A stretch of DNA of 5,165 bases from Gemmatimonadota bacterium (GTDB lineage: Bacteria > Gemmatimonadota > Gemmatimonadetes > Gemmatimonadales > Gemmatimonadaceae), in contig JAQBPZ010000328.1 of NCBI GenBank assembly GCA_028287225.1, positions 1 to 5,165 of the forward strand. Direction: 5' to 3'. The notes below the pieces were generated by a model, which was given only the letters and a program-made list of their open reading frames with translations, did no database searches and was not told the origin of the DNA. Shown here one piece after another: positions 1 to 5,165 of the stretch. The position numbers were made by a program, and so were the translations under genes. The first letter of the stretch is position 1, and each line of letters starts with the position of its first letter.

Positions 1-15
1 ACGCTCTTCCGATCT
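1..15 (+). other. Illumina sequencing adapter remnant (artefact, not genomic)
   Basis: The 15 bases ACGCTCTTCCGATCT are identical to the 3' end of the Illumina TruSeq universal (read 1) adapter as I know it. A 15-base exact match at the very first base is not credible by chance. It marks an untrimmed adapter at a contig end, so these bases should be excluded from translation and from homology searches. The stretch happens to have no stop in the frame of the following gene, so automated callers may extend the protein through it with five spurious residues (TLFRS). The right end of the window shows no matching adapter. Confidence 0.93.
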
Positions 16-1908
16 CGCGCGCCTCGGCCGCGCCGGGACTCGGTAACCATCCCGCTGCCGGCACGCGCCGACACCATGCTCCGCAACGACTCGGCCGCCC
101 AGGGCATTCTGGGGCGGGGCGAGCAGCGCACCGTGGACACGCTGAAGGCGCCGCTGGCCCGCGCCGAGGCGCCGCCCGTGCTCGAGATCGGGGCGCCGCG
201 GATCTACGATCGCGCCGCCATCTTCGCGACCGGTGCGCTCACGCTGTCCGACCTGCTGGGGCGCGTGCCGGGGTTGACCACCCTCGCCACCGGCTGGTAC
301 GTGGCGCCGACCGCGGTGGCGTTTCAGGGAGACCTGCGCGGCGTCCGGATCTTCCTGGACGGGATCGAGCTGGATCCCATGGACCAGCGCGAGCAGGGAC
401 GCTCGCCGGTGAACGACCTCCCGCTCCACACGCTGGAGGAGCTACGCATCGAGCGCGGCGCGGACGAGGTGCGCGTCTACGCACGCAGTTGGCGGGTGTC
501 GAGCACCACGCCCTACACGCGTGCCGACGTGCTCACCGGCGACCAGAACACCAACATCTTCCGCGGCTACTTCGGCCGGCGCTATTCGCGCGGCGGGGCG
601 CTCCAGGTCTCGGCGGAGCAGGGCAGCACCCAGCCGCTGTCGCGCCTCCCATCGTCCGACACCCGCTCGTTCCTGCTCCGCTTCGGCATGGCGAGCGGCG
701 CGTGGAGCGCCGACGCGGTGGCGCAGCGCACGGACGTGAACCGGGGGGTGTGGATGGGCCAGGGCGGCTTCAGCGAGACGCTCGATTCCATCGCGCCGAT
801 GGACACCCGGCGCACCACGGCATACCTGCGGCTGGCGAACGGGGATCCCGACGCCGCCCGCTGGGCGCAGGTCATCGCCTCGTCGCACGGGTTCTCGGGC
901 AATCCCGCCACGAGCAGCGCCGACACCCTGGTCCGGCGCGACACCACGACCTACGAGAACCAGTTCCTCTTCACCGGCGGGATGCGGCGCGGGCCAGGCC
1001 GGGTGAGCGTGACGGAGCGGGTGCGTGTGGCGGCGGGGAGGACGAGCGCCGTGCCGTCCGTGCGCGCGAGCCTGGAGACCGACCCGCTCGCGGTGTCGCT
1101 CTTCGGCGAGGGGCGGAGCCCGTTCACCCCCGCGCGCGCGGAGGCGACGGGCCGGATCCAGCTGCTGCGGCACGTGGCGCTGGTCGGATCGGCCGCGCGC
1201 AGCCGTGGCGGCGTCTTCGAGCGCGTCGTGACTCCCGGCGCCCCCACGCCGGTGTTCCGGGCCAACGGTACCTTCTCCGACCTCCCGCTGGGCCCGGAGC
1301 TGTTCGACAGCACCACGTCCACCGCGTACCGCTACGAGCTGGCGGGGCGGACGAGCCTGCGGGCCGAGGCGGCGCTGCGGGTGCGGGACCTGTGGGTGGG
1401 CGGGGGCCTGCTGCATCGCGGGGCCACGACGCTCCTGCCGGCGGCGGGACTGGGAAGCGGCTCGGGGCAGGCGGAGGCGATGCGCACCGAGGGCAGCGCC
1501 ACGGCCACCACGGCCAGCCTCCGCGGCCGGCTCTGGCGCGCCGTCAACGTGGACGCGTGGGCGGTGGCGTGGGGCGATACGGCCGGCCTCTACCGCCCAC
1601 GCTACCAGACGCGCGCCGAGCTCTACCTCCAGACCAACCTGCTCGAGCGTTTTCCCAAGGGAAATTTCGGCCTGCTGACGTCGGTGGCGCACGAGTACCG
1701 CTCCAACACCCGGTTCGCGTCGGGAGACACGGTCCGTACGGCGATCGGGTCCCGGACGCTCGACTTCAAGCTGGAGATCCGCGTGCAGAGCGCGGTGGTG
1801 AGCTACCAGTTCCGCAACCTCGTGCAGCAGCGCTACGCGCAGGTGCCCGGGTTCACCCTGCCGCGGCAGACACAGTTCTACGGCGTGCGCTGGGACTTCT
1901 TCAATTGA
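16..1908 (+). CDS. TonB-dependent receptor plug-type outer-membrane beta-barrel protein, 5' partial
   Basis: This is the 3' part (about 630 codons) of a probable outer-membrane receptor or transporter. The frame is open from the left end. ATG at 76 is the first Met, but codons 16-75 (RDSVTIPLPARADT) read as a natural continuation, and no signal peptide follows ATG 76, so the real start is probably upstream of the contig. Counting from Met 76: a Pro/Ala-rich linker (1-42), a plug-like domain (about 45-138: LSDLLGRVPG near 57-66, VRIFLDGIELD at 90-100, LEELRIERGADEVRVYARSW at 120-139), then a long region of alternating, aromatic-ended strands to the C terminus, as in a barrel. The final strand ends WDFFN, close to the usual terminal aromatic of outer-membrane proteins. 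The plug departs from the common RGPxSxxYG ending. No TonB box is visible, since it would lie upstream. The ligand is unknown. No SusD-like partner or transport gene lies in the window to suggest one. The stop codon sits inside the next gene's promoter. Confidence 0.8.
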   Translation, partial: RAPRPRRDSVTIPLPARADTMLRNDSAAQGILGRGEQRTVDTLKAPLARAEAPPVLEIGAPRIYDRAAIFATGALTLSDLLGRVPGLTTLATGWYVAPTAVAFQGDLRGVRIFLDGIELDPMDQREQGRSPVNDLPLHTLEELRIERGADEVRVYARSWRVSSTTPYTRADVLTGDQNTNIFRGYFGRRYSRGGALQVSAEQGSTQPLSRLPSSDTRSFLLRFGMASGAWSADAVAQRTDVNRGVWMGQGGFSETLDSIAPMDTRRTTAYLRLANGDPDAARWAQVIASSHGFSGNPATSSADTLVRRDTTTYENQFLFTGGMRRGPGRVSVTERVRVAAGRTSAVPSVRASLETDPLAVSLFGEGRSPFTPARAEATGRIQLLRHVALVGSAARSRGGVFERVVTPGAPTPVFRANGTFSDLPLGPELFDSTTSTAYRYELAGRTSLRAEAALRVRDLWVGGGLLHRGATTLLPAAGLGSGSGQAEAMRTEGSATATTASLRGRLWRAVNVDAWAVAWGDTAGLYRPRYQTRAELYLQTNLLERFPKGNFGLLTSVAHEYRSNTRFASGDTVRTAIGSRTLDFKLEIRVQSAVVSYQFRNLVQQRYAQVPGFTLPRQTQFYGVRWDFFN

Positions 1909-1950
1909 CAATGTCCTTGTGTGACAGTAACTTAGCAGACTTCATATGAT
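1905..1950 (+). promoter_or_regulatory. Sigma70-like promoter region of the yicC-gmk-rpoZ-coaBC block
   Basis: This AT-rich island lies between two GC-rich genes. Candidate P1 is a perfect TTGACA at 1905-1910 (overlapping the receptor stop codon), a 17-base spacer, and TAACTT at 1928-1933. TAACTT matches TATAAT only at the three most conserved positions. Candidate P2 is GTGACA at 1921-1926, an 18-base spacer, and TATGAT at 1945-1950; each hexamer matches 5 of 6. P1 predicts a transcript start near 1940, six bases before ATG 1946. P2 predicts a start near 1957, next to the in-frame ATG 1958. The repeated TGACAnT at 1906-1912 and 1922-1928, 16 bases apart, creates the two options. A small inverted repeat (ACAA, 5-base gap, TTGT, 1908-1920) could be an operator but is too short to claim. 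The consensus used is the general bacterial one, and no start site has been measured here. Confidence 0.65.
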
Positions 1951-2830
1951 ACGTAGCATGACGGGGTTCGGAGCGGCGGAAGGGCCGGTGGGCGGTGGTC
2001 GCGTGAGCGTGGAAGTCCGCTCCGTGAATCACCGCTTCTTCAGTCCGTCCATCAAACTGCCCAACGTGCTGTCCCGCTGGGAAGGCGACGTGCGCGAGGC
2101 CATGCGCCGCTCGGTCACCCGCGGGCACGTCACCCTCAGCGCCCGGTTCGAGCGCGAGGACGAGGCCGAGGGCACCACCCCGATCGACGAAGCGCGGTTC
2201 GCCGCCTACGTCGAGCAGCTTCGCGCGCTCCAGCAGCGCCACGGGTTGGCCGAGCCCATCGACATCGGGACCATCCTCCGCCTGCCGGACGTGTTCGCCG
2301 GCGCGGTACGCGAGGAGCTGCCGGCCGACGCCGGCGCCGCGCTGGTGCCGATCGTGGAGCGGGCGGTCGCCGCACTGCTGGAGATGCGGCGTGACGAGGG
2401 CGCGCGGATGGTGACCTACCTGGACGAGCGCCTCGCGGTCATCGAGGCGGCGCTGAACCGGATCGCGGTCCGCGCCCCGGAACGGGTGGTGGAGCAGCGG
2501 GACCGGCTTCGCACCGCCGTCCGGGAGCTCTCCGAGTCGGTGTCGATCGACGAGGTGCGCATCGCGCAGGAGATCGCCCTGCTCGCGGACCGGCTGGACG
2601 TCCAGGAGGAGCTGTCGCGCTTCCGGGCGCACATCGCCGCCTTTCGCCAGAACCTCCTCGCCGCCCAGCCGGATGGCGTCGGCAAGCGGCTCGGGTTCCT
2701 CCTCCAGGAGATGCTGCGCGAGGCCAACACCACCGGGAGCAAGGGGAACGACGCGGCCATCGTGGCCGACGTGCTGCAGATCAAGGAAGAGCTGGAGCGG
2801 ATCCGCGAGCAGGTGGAGAACCTGGAATGA
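1946..2830 (+). CDS. yicC: YicC/YloC family endoribonuclease
   Basis: This is a full-length (294 aa) member of the YicC/YloC family, known as single-strand-cleaving endoribonucleases. E. coli YicC is linked to decay of the small RNA RyhB. The N-terminal YicC domain opens with the hallmark MIRSMTGFG (1-9) and VEVRSVNHRFF (22-32). The C-terminal DUF1732 domain (about 218-294) contains DVQEELSRFRAHI, FLLQEMLREANTTGSKGND (about 251-269) and a charged helix ending EELERIREQVENLE. Both domains look intact and the length is normal. Start choice: ATG 1946 gives the family-typical N terminus. ATG 1958 (MTGFG) is an in-frame alternative. Neither has a Shine-Dalgarno sequence, and the promoter lies so close that the message may be leaderless or nearly so. 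The stop codon overlaps the gmk start by 4 bases (ATGA), indicating translational coupling. The native RNA substrate cannot be told from the sequence. Confidence 0.95.
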   Translation: MIRSMTGFGAAEGPVGGGRVSVEVRSVNHRFFSPSIKLPNVLSRWEGDVREAMRRSVTRGHVTLSARFEREDEAEGTTPIDEARFAAYVEQLRALQQRHGLAEPIDIGTILRLPDVFAGAVREELPADAGAALVPIVERAVAALLEMRRDEGARMVTYLDERLAVIEAALNRIAVRAPERVVEQRDRLRTAVRELSESVSIDEVRIAQEIALLADRLDVQEELSRFRAHIAAFRQNLLAAQPDGVGKRLGFLLQEMLREANTTGSKGNDAAIVADVLQIKEELERIREQVENLE

Positions 2831-3471
2831 ACGCGTTTCCGCTCATCCTGAGCGCGCCCAGCGGCGGGGGCAAGACGACCATCGCGCGCGCCCTGCTGGC
2901 GCGCCGCCACGACCTGGGCTACTCCGTCTCGTGCACCACGCGGGCACCCAGACCGGGCGAAGTTCAGGGACGTGATTATTATTTCATGACCCGTGCGGAG
3001 TTCATCGCCGAGCGGGAGAAGCGGGCCTTCGCCGAATCGGCGGAGGTGCACGGCAACCTCTACGGCACGCGCCGGTCCGAGGTGAAGCGGGTGCTGGCGA
3101 GCGGAAAGCACGTGGTGATGGACATCGACGTGCAGGGGGCGGTGCAGTTCATCCGCGTCTTTCCCGACACGGTGACCATCTTCATCCTGCCGCCGTCGGC
3201 CGAGGTGCTCCTGGAGCGCCTCAAGGCACGGAAGACGGAGACGCCGGCGCAGCTGGCCGCACGGCTCCAGTCCGCGCTGCAGGAGCTGCAGGAAGTGGAT
3301 TCGTACGAGTACGTGATCGTGAACGACGACCTGGAGCGCGCGGTCACGAGCGTCGAGTCCATCATCGACGCCGAGGTGCTGAGCCGCAACCGCGTCAAGA
3401 ACCTCCGGGAGCAGGTCGGGCTGCTGATCCAGCGGCTCGAGCAGGAGATCGAAAGCCAGACCACGCCGTAG
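2827..3471 (+). CDS. gmk: Guanylate kinase
   Basis: This cytoplasmic enzyme phosphorylates GMP (and dGMP) to GDP using ATP, an essential step in GTP and dGTP supply. At 214 aa it has normal bacterial length. Visible motifs in order: P-loop SAPSGGGKTT (9-18, catalytic Lys16); GMP-binding segment SCTTRAPRPGEVQGRDYYF (35-53, with Arg39, Arg42 and Tyr51 at the usual positions); FAESAEVHGNLYGT (68-81); MDIDVQGA (98-105, usually LEIDVQGA, Asp also occurring in the family); IFILPPS (118-124); a lid region around RKTETPAQLAARL (135-147); and YEYVIVNDDL (160-169). No key residue is missing. The start is supported by a purine-rich AGGTGGAG at 2811-2818, eight bases before the ATG. The ATGA overlap with yicC, and rpoZ following after 35 bases, are typical of the conserved gmk-rpoZ cluster. 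In the Firmicutes version remA sits between yloC and gmk; here there is no room for it. Confidence 0.98.
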   Translation: MNAFPLILSAPSGGGKTTIARALLARRHDLGYSVSCTTRAPRPGEVQGRDYYFMTRAEFIAEREKRAFAESAEVHGNLYGTRRSEVKRVLASGKHVVMDIDVQGAVQFIRVFPDTVTIFILPPSAEVLLERLKARKTETPAQLAARLQSALQELQEVDSYEYVIVNDDLERAVTSVESIIDAEVLSRNRVKNLREQVGLLIQRLEQEIESQTTP

Positions 3472-3506
3472 CACGCCGAGCCGTACACCTCAGAGAGAAA
3501 CGAGTC

Positions 3507-3713
3507 ATGCGAGTCTTCACACCGGTCGAGATTGCCCAGCACGCCGCCAACAAGTACCTCGGCGTCCTCGTGGCCGCCAAGTACGCGCGGGCCCTGAACG
3601 AGTTCCCCGGCGGCGCGTCGCGCGACAAGAAGCTCACGACCAAGTCGCTGGAAGAGCTGGCCAAGGGCGACATCGAGTACCGCGTCATCCCGCGCAAGCG
3701 GTCGGCCGAGTAG
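3507..3713 (+). CDS. rpoZ: DNA-directed RNA polymerase omega subunit
   Basis: This small (68 aa) omega subunit wraps the beta' C-terminal region and aids RNA polymerase assembly and stability. The recognisable core is NKYLGVLVAAKYARALNEF (15-33), matching the family's N-R/K-[YF]-x-L-V-x-x-A-x-x-A-R-x-L/I-N pattern, followed by KKLTTKSLEELAKGDIEYRV (41-60), the second conserved helix (T/V-K-A/S-L-x-E-[IL]-A-x-G-x-I). It is shorter than the 91-residue E. coli protein because it stops soon after the core; short omegas are common outside Proteobacteria. ATG 3507 is preceded by a weak purine-rich AGAGAGAAA at 3492-3500. The position directly after gmk strongly supports the assignment despite the short length. 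The gaps to gmk (35 bases) and coaBC (23 bases) hold no terminator or clear promoter, so it is probably co-transcribed with both. Confidence 0.93.
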   Translation: MRVFTPVEIAQHAANKYLGVLVAAKYARALNEFPGGASRDKKLTTKSLEELAKGDIEYRVIPRKRSAE

Positions 3714-3728
3714 CGCCGCACCGCAACC

Positions 3729-3745
3729 GGGCGTCGGTGACGCCC
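3729..3745 (+). other. Perfect 7-bp hairpin over the assigned coaBC start codon
   Basis: GGGCGTC (3729-3735), a GGT loop (3736-3738) and GACGCCC (3739-3745) form a perfect GC-rich stem-loop. The GTG assigned as the coaBC start (3737-3739) lies in the loop and first stem pair. No T-run follows, so it is not an intrinsic terminator. It might limit initiation at coaBC, might be disrupted by ribosomes finishing rpoZ (stop 23 bases upstream), or might mean that the true start is GTG 3767. Short perfect stems also arise by chance at this GC content, so a function is only inferred. Confidence 0.4.
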
Positions 3746-5026
3746 TCAATCGCCTCCCACCCGTCCGTGACCGACTCCACGCTGCGACCGTATGCAGGGC
3801 GGCGCGTCCTGCTCGGCGTCTCGGGCGGCATCGCCAGCTACAAGAGCGCGTGGCTGGCGCGCCTCCTCGCGAAGGCCGGCGCCGAGGTCGACGTCGTGAT
3901 GACGCGGGCCGCCATGGAGTTCGTGGGCGCGGTCACCTTCGAGGCGCTCACCGGGCGTCCCGTCCACACCGGGCTGTTCGACGCCGGGCGCACGCTGGAC
4001 CACATCCGGTTGGCCAAGGCGGCTGACTGTATCGTCATTGCGCCGGCGACCGCCGACCTCATGGCGCGCGCCGCCACCGGCCAGGCCGACGACCTCCTCA
4101 CCGCCGTGCTGCTCGCGGCCGGGTGTCCGGTGCTGTTCGTGCCCGCCATGAACGACCGCATGTGGGCGCACGCCCAGACGCGCGCGAACGCCGCGCACCT
4201 GGCTGCCCTCGGCTACGCCCTCCTCCCCCCCGACGACGGCCTGCTCGCGGCGGGCGAGGGAAGCGGCCCGGGCCGGATGCCCGAGCCCGAGGCCATCTTT
4301 GCCCATGTCGGGCGGCTGCTGGAGCCGGCGTCGCCCCTCGCCGGCACGCGGGTGACGGTGACGGCCGGCCCGACGCAGGAGGCGCTGGACCCGGTGCGGT
4401 TCCTCTCCAACCACAGCACCGGCAAGATGGGGGTGGCCATCGCGGCCGCCGCCTGGCGGCGCGGTGCTCACGTCACGCTGGTCGCCGGCCCGCTCCAGGT
4501 GTCCCTCCCCGCCGGGCTCACGGTGGTGAACGTGCGGACCACGGAGGAGATGCGCGACGCCGTCGCGGCGCAGCTGCCGACCAGCGACCTGCTCGTGATG
4601 GCGGCGGCTCCGGCCGACTATCAGCCCTCCGCGCGCGCCGAGGGCAAGCTCAAGAAGACCGGGCAGCCGCGCACCCTTGAGCTGCACGAGACCCCCGACA
4701 TCCTCCTCACCACGCTCGCCGCCCGGAAGCCGGGCAGCGTGTGCGTGGGCTTCGCGCTGGAGACCGACGACCTGCTCGCCAACGCGACGCGGAAGCTGGA
4801 GCGCAAGGCGCTCGACCTGGTCGTCCTCAACGACGCGAACGAGCCGGGCGCGGGGTTCGGCGTGGACACGAACCGCGTCACCTTCCTCACGCGGCAGGGC
4901 ACCGAGCCCGAGGTCCTGCCGCTCATGCCCAAGTCGGCGGTGGCCGACGCGATCCTCGACCGCGCCGAGGCGCTGCTGATGCAGCCGGGTCGCGTGGCGC
5001 AGCGGGAGCCAGCGAATGGACGCTAG
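3737..5026 (+). CDS. coaBC: Bifunctional phosphopantothenoylcysteine decarboxylase / phosphopantothenate-cysteine ligase (CoaBC, Dfp)
   Basis: CoaBC catalyses two steps of coenzyme A synthesis. CoaB joins 4'-phosphopantothenate to cysteine using CTP, and the FMN-dependent CoaC domain decarboxylates the product to 4'-phosphopantetheine. At 429 aa the length is normal. CoaC domain (about 22-195): GVSGGIASYK (27-36, flavin binding), catalytic His89 in LDHIRLA, APATADLMARAA (102-113), PAMNDRMW (136-143, Asn139), and the substrate clamp LLAAGEGSGPGRMPE (169-183). The clamp has Ala172 where E. coli Dfp has Cys158, in a loop one residue longer. CoaB domain (about 200-415): TAGPTQEALDPVRFLSNHSTGKMG (209-232, Asn225 matching E. 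coli Asn210), AAAPADYQP (289-297), KLKK (304-307, Lys304 matching Lys289), and NDANEPGAGFGVDTNRVTF. The start is uncertain. GTG 3737 and GTG 3767 both lack a Shine-Dalgarno sequence; the first 20 residues are not family-conserved, and a hairpin covers 3737. The gene follows rpoZ by 23 bases and overlaps the next gene. Confidence 0.96.
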   Translation: MTPSIASHPSVTDSTLRPYAGRRVLLGVSGGIASYKSAWLARLLAKAGAEVDVVMTRAAMEFVGAVTFEALTGRPVHTGLFDAGRTLDHIRLAKAADCIVIAPATADLMARAATGQADDLLTAVLLAAGCPVLFVPAMNDRMWAHAQTRANAAHLAALGYALLPPDDGLLAAGEGSGPGRMPEPEAIFAHVGRLLEPASPLAGTRVTVTAGPTQEALDPVRFLSNHSTGKMGVAIAAAAWRRGAHVTLVAGPLQVSLPAGLTVVNVRTTEEMRDAVAAQLPTSDLLVMAAAPADYQPSARAEGKLKKTGQPRTLELHETPDILLTTLAARKPGSVCVGFALETDDLLANATRKLERKALDLVVLNDANEPGAGFGVDTNRVTFLTRQGTEPEVLPLMPKSAVADAILDRAEALLMQPGRVAQREPANGR

Positions 5027-5165
5027 AGAGGCGCTGCGGCGCTACCTGGAGCAGCGCCGCGAGGCGGGGGAGAGCGAGCTCACCCTGGACACGCTCAACG
5101 TGGAGCAGGCGCTCGGCATGCTCGGCGCCCGCCCCGGAGTGAATGCCCGCCGCACGGGACCCGCG
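5016..5165 (+). CDS. N-terminal fragment of an unidentified protein, possibly a uracil-DNA glycosylase, 3' partial
   Basis: An open frame of 50 codons starts at ATG 5016 and runs off the right end. It begins MDAREALRRYLEQRREAGES, an amphipathic, charged helix, followed by ELTLDTLNVEQALGMLG. A good Shine-Dalgarno GGGAG (5004-5008) lies seven bases before the ATG, and the gene overlaps the end of coaBC by 11 bases in another frame, so it is very likely translated as part of the same operon. From memory, family-4 uracil-DNA glycosylases of Gemmatimonadota carry a similar N-terminal leader (a RYLEQ..E.GE..L-type helix) and may follow coaBC. The iron-sulfur cysteines and catalytic motifs that would prove this lie beyond the window. 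The translational start is well supported; the function is a guess. Confidence 0.6.
   Translation, partial: MDAREALRRYLEQRREAGESELTLDTLNVEQALGMLGARPGVNARRTGPA

Noticed and set aside
1651..1664. Perfect inverted repeat TTTCCC-AA-GGGAAA inside the receptor gene
   Set aside because: The two-base gap is too short for a stable RNA hairpin, and the site lies mid-gene, coding for FPKGN in a plausible strand turn. An operator there is possible but unsupported.
442..1911. Long open frame (489 codons) on the minus strand opposite the receptor gene
   Set aside because: Its translation is rich in Arg, Ala, Gly, His and Pro with no recognisable domain. It mirrors the receptor's codons, and long antisense frames are expected at this GC content.
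489..1949. Long plus-strand frame (486 codons) overlapping the receptor in another phase
   Set aside because: The product is low-complexity Arg/Ala/Gly/Pro-rich, without motifs or a ribosome site. The receptor frame has the plausible protein.
2974..2987. AT-rich patch in gmk resembling a promoter -10 region
   Set aside because: It encodes the conserved DYYF of the GMP-binding site, which explains the AT-rich codons, and no matching -35 sits at the right distance.
2416..3474. Minus-strand frame of 352 codons opposite yicC and gmk
   Set aside because: It lies across two well-identified genes and its product has no recognisable motif; a GC-driven shadow.
4225..4231. Run of seven C bases in coaBC, a possible frameshift site
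   Set aside because: The CoaBC frame continues intact on both sides with conserved motifs, so there is no sign of a sequencing slip or phase switch.
5120..5165. Possible adapter at the right end
   Set aside because: No AGATCGGAAGAGC-type sequence is present; the last gene stays in frame to the final base.

Overview
The window is a short, very GC-rich bacterial segment. Its coding strand is entirely plus, and codon third positions are dominated by G and C. Gene content and protein style (a divergent TonB-plug receptor beside a yicC-gmk-rpoZ-coaBC block) fit Gemmatimonadota or a close relative. That placement is an inference from family knowledge, not from a marker gene. The first 15 bases are identical to the 3' end of the Illumina TruSeq adapter. 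Base 1 is therefore almost certainly an assembled contig end with unremoved adapter, and native sequence begins at about base 16.

Layout. (1) Bases 16-1908 hold the 3' part of an outer-membrane, TonB-plug-type beta-barrel protein. Its frame is open through the left end, so the true start and signal peptide are missing. (2) Bases 1905-1950 are an AT-rich island (about 64% A+T over 1901-1950, against strongly GC-rich flanks). It carries one or two sigma70-like promoters that point into the next gene and leave almost no 5' UTR. (3) Bases 1946-5026 hold a tight housekeeping block: yicC (endoribonuclease family), gmk (guanylate kinase, overlapping yicC by 4 bases), rpoZ (RNA polymerase omega) and coaBC (bifunctional coenzyme A synthesis enzyme). 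(4) From 5016 a further gene overlaps the end of coaBC and runs off the right end. It may be a uracil-DNA glycosylase, but its diagnostic motifs lie outside the window.

How the genes fit together. The block resembles the yloC-(remA)-gmk-rpoZ-coaBC order known from Firmicutes, here without remA. It joins RNA turnover (YicC), guanine nucleotide supply (Gmk), RNA polymerase assembly (omega) and CoA synthesis. All junctions are short or overlapping, no intrinsic terminator is visible, and the only good promoter candidate lies upstream of yicC, so a single transcript is likely. The receptor gene is probably a separate unit that ends inside that promoter.

I found no sign of a new defence, mobile or biosynthetic system. 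The points most worth checking are the adapter remnant, the near-leaderless yicC start, a CoaC domain with alanine where E. coli Dfp has its catalytic cysteine, and a perfect hairpin over the assigned coaBC start codon. No intergenic stretch exceeds 40 bases. No tRNA, rRNA, CRISPR array or insertion sequence was seen.
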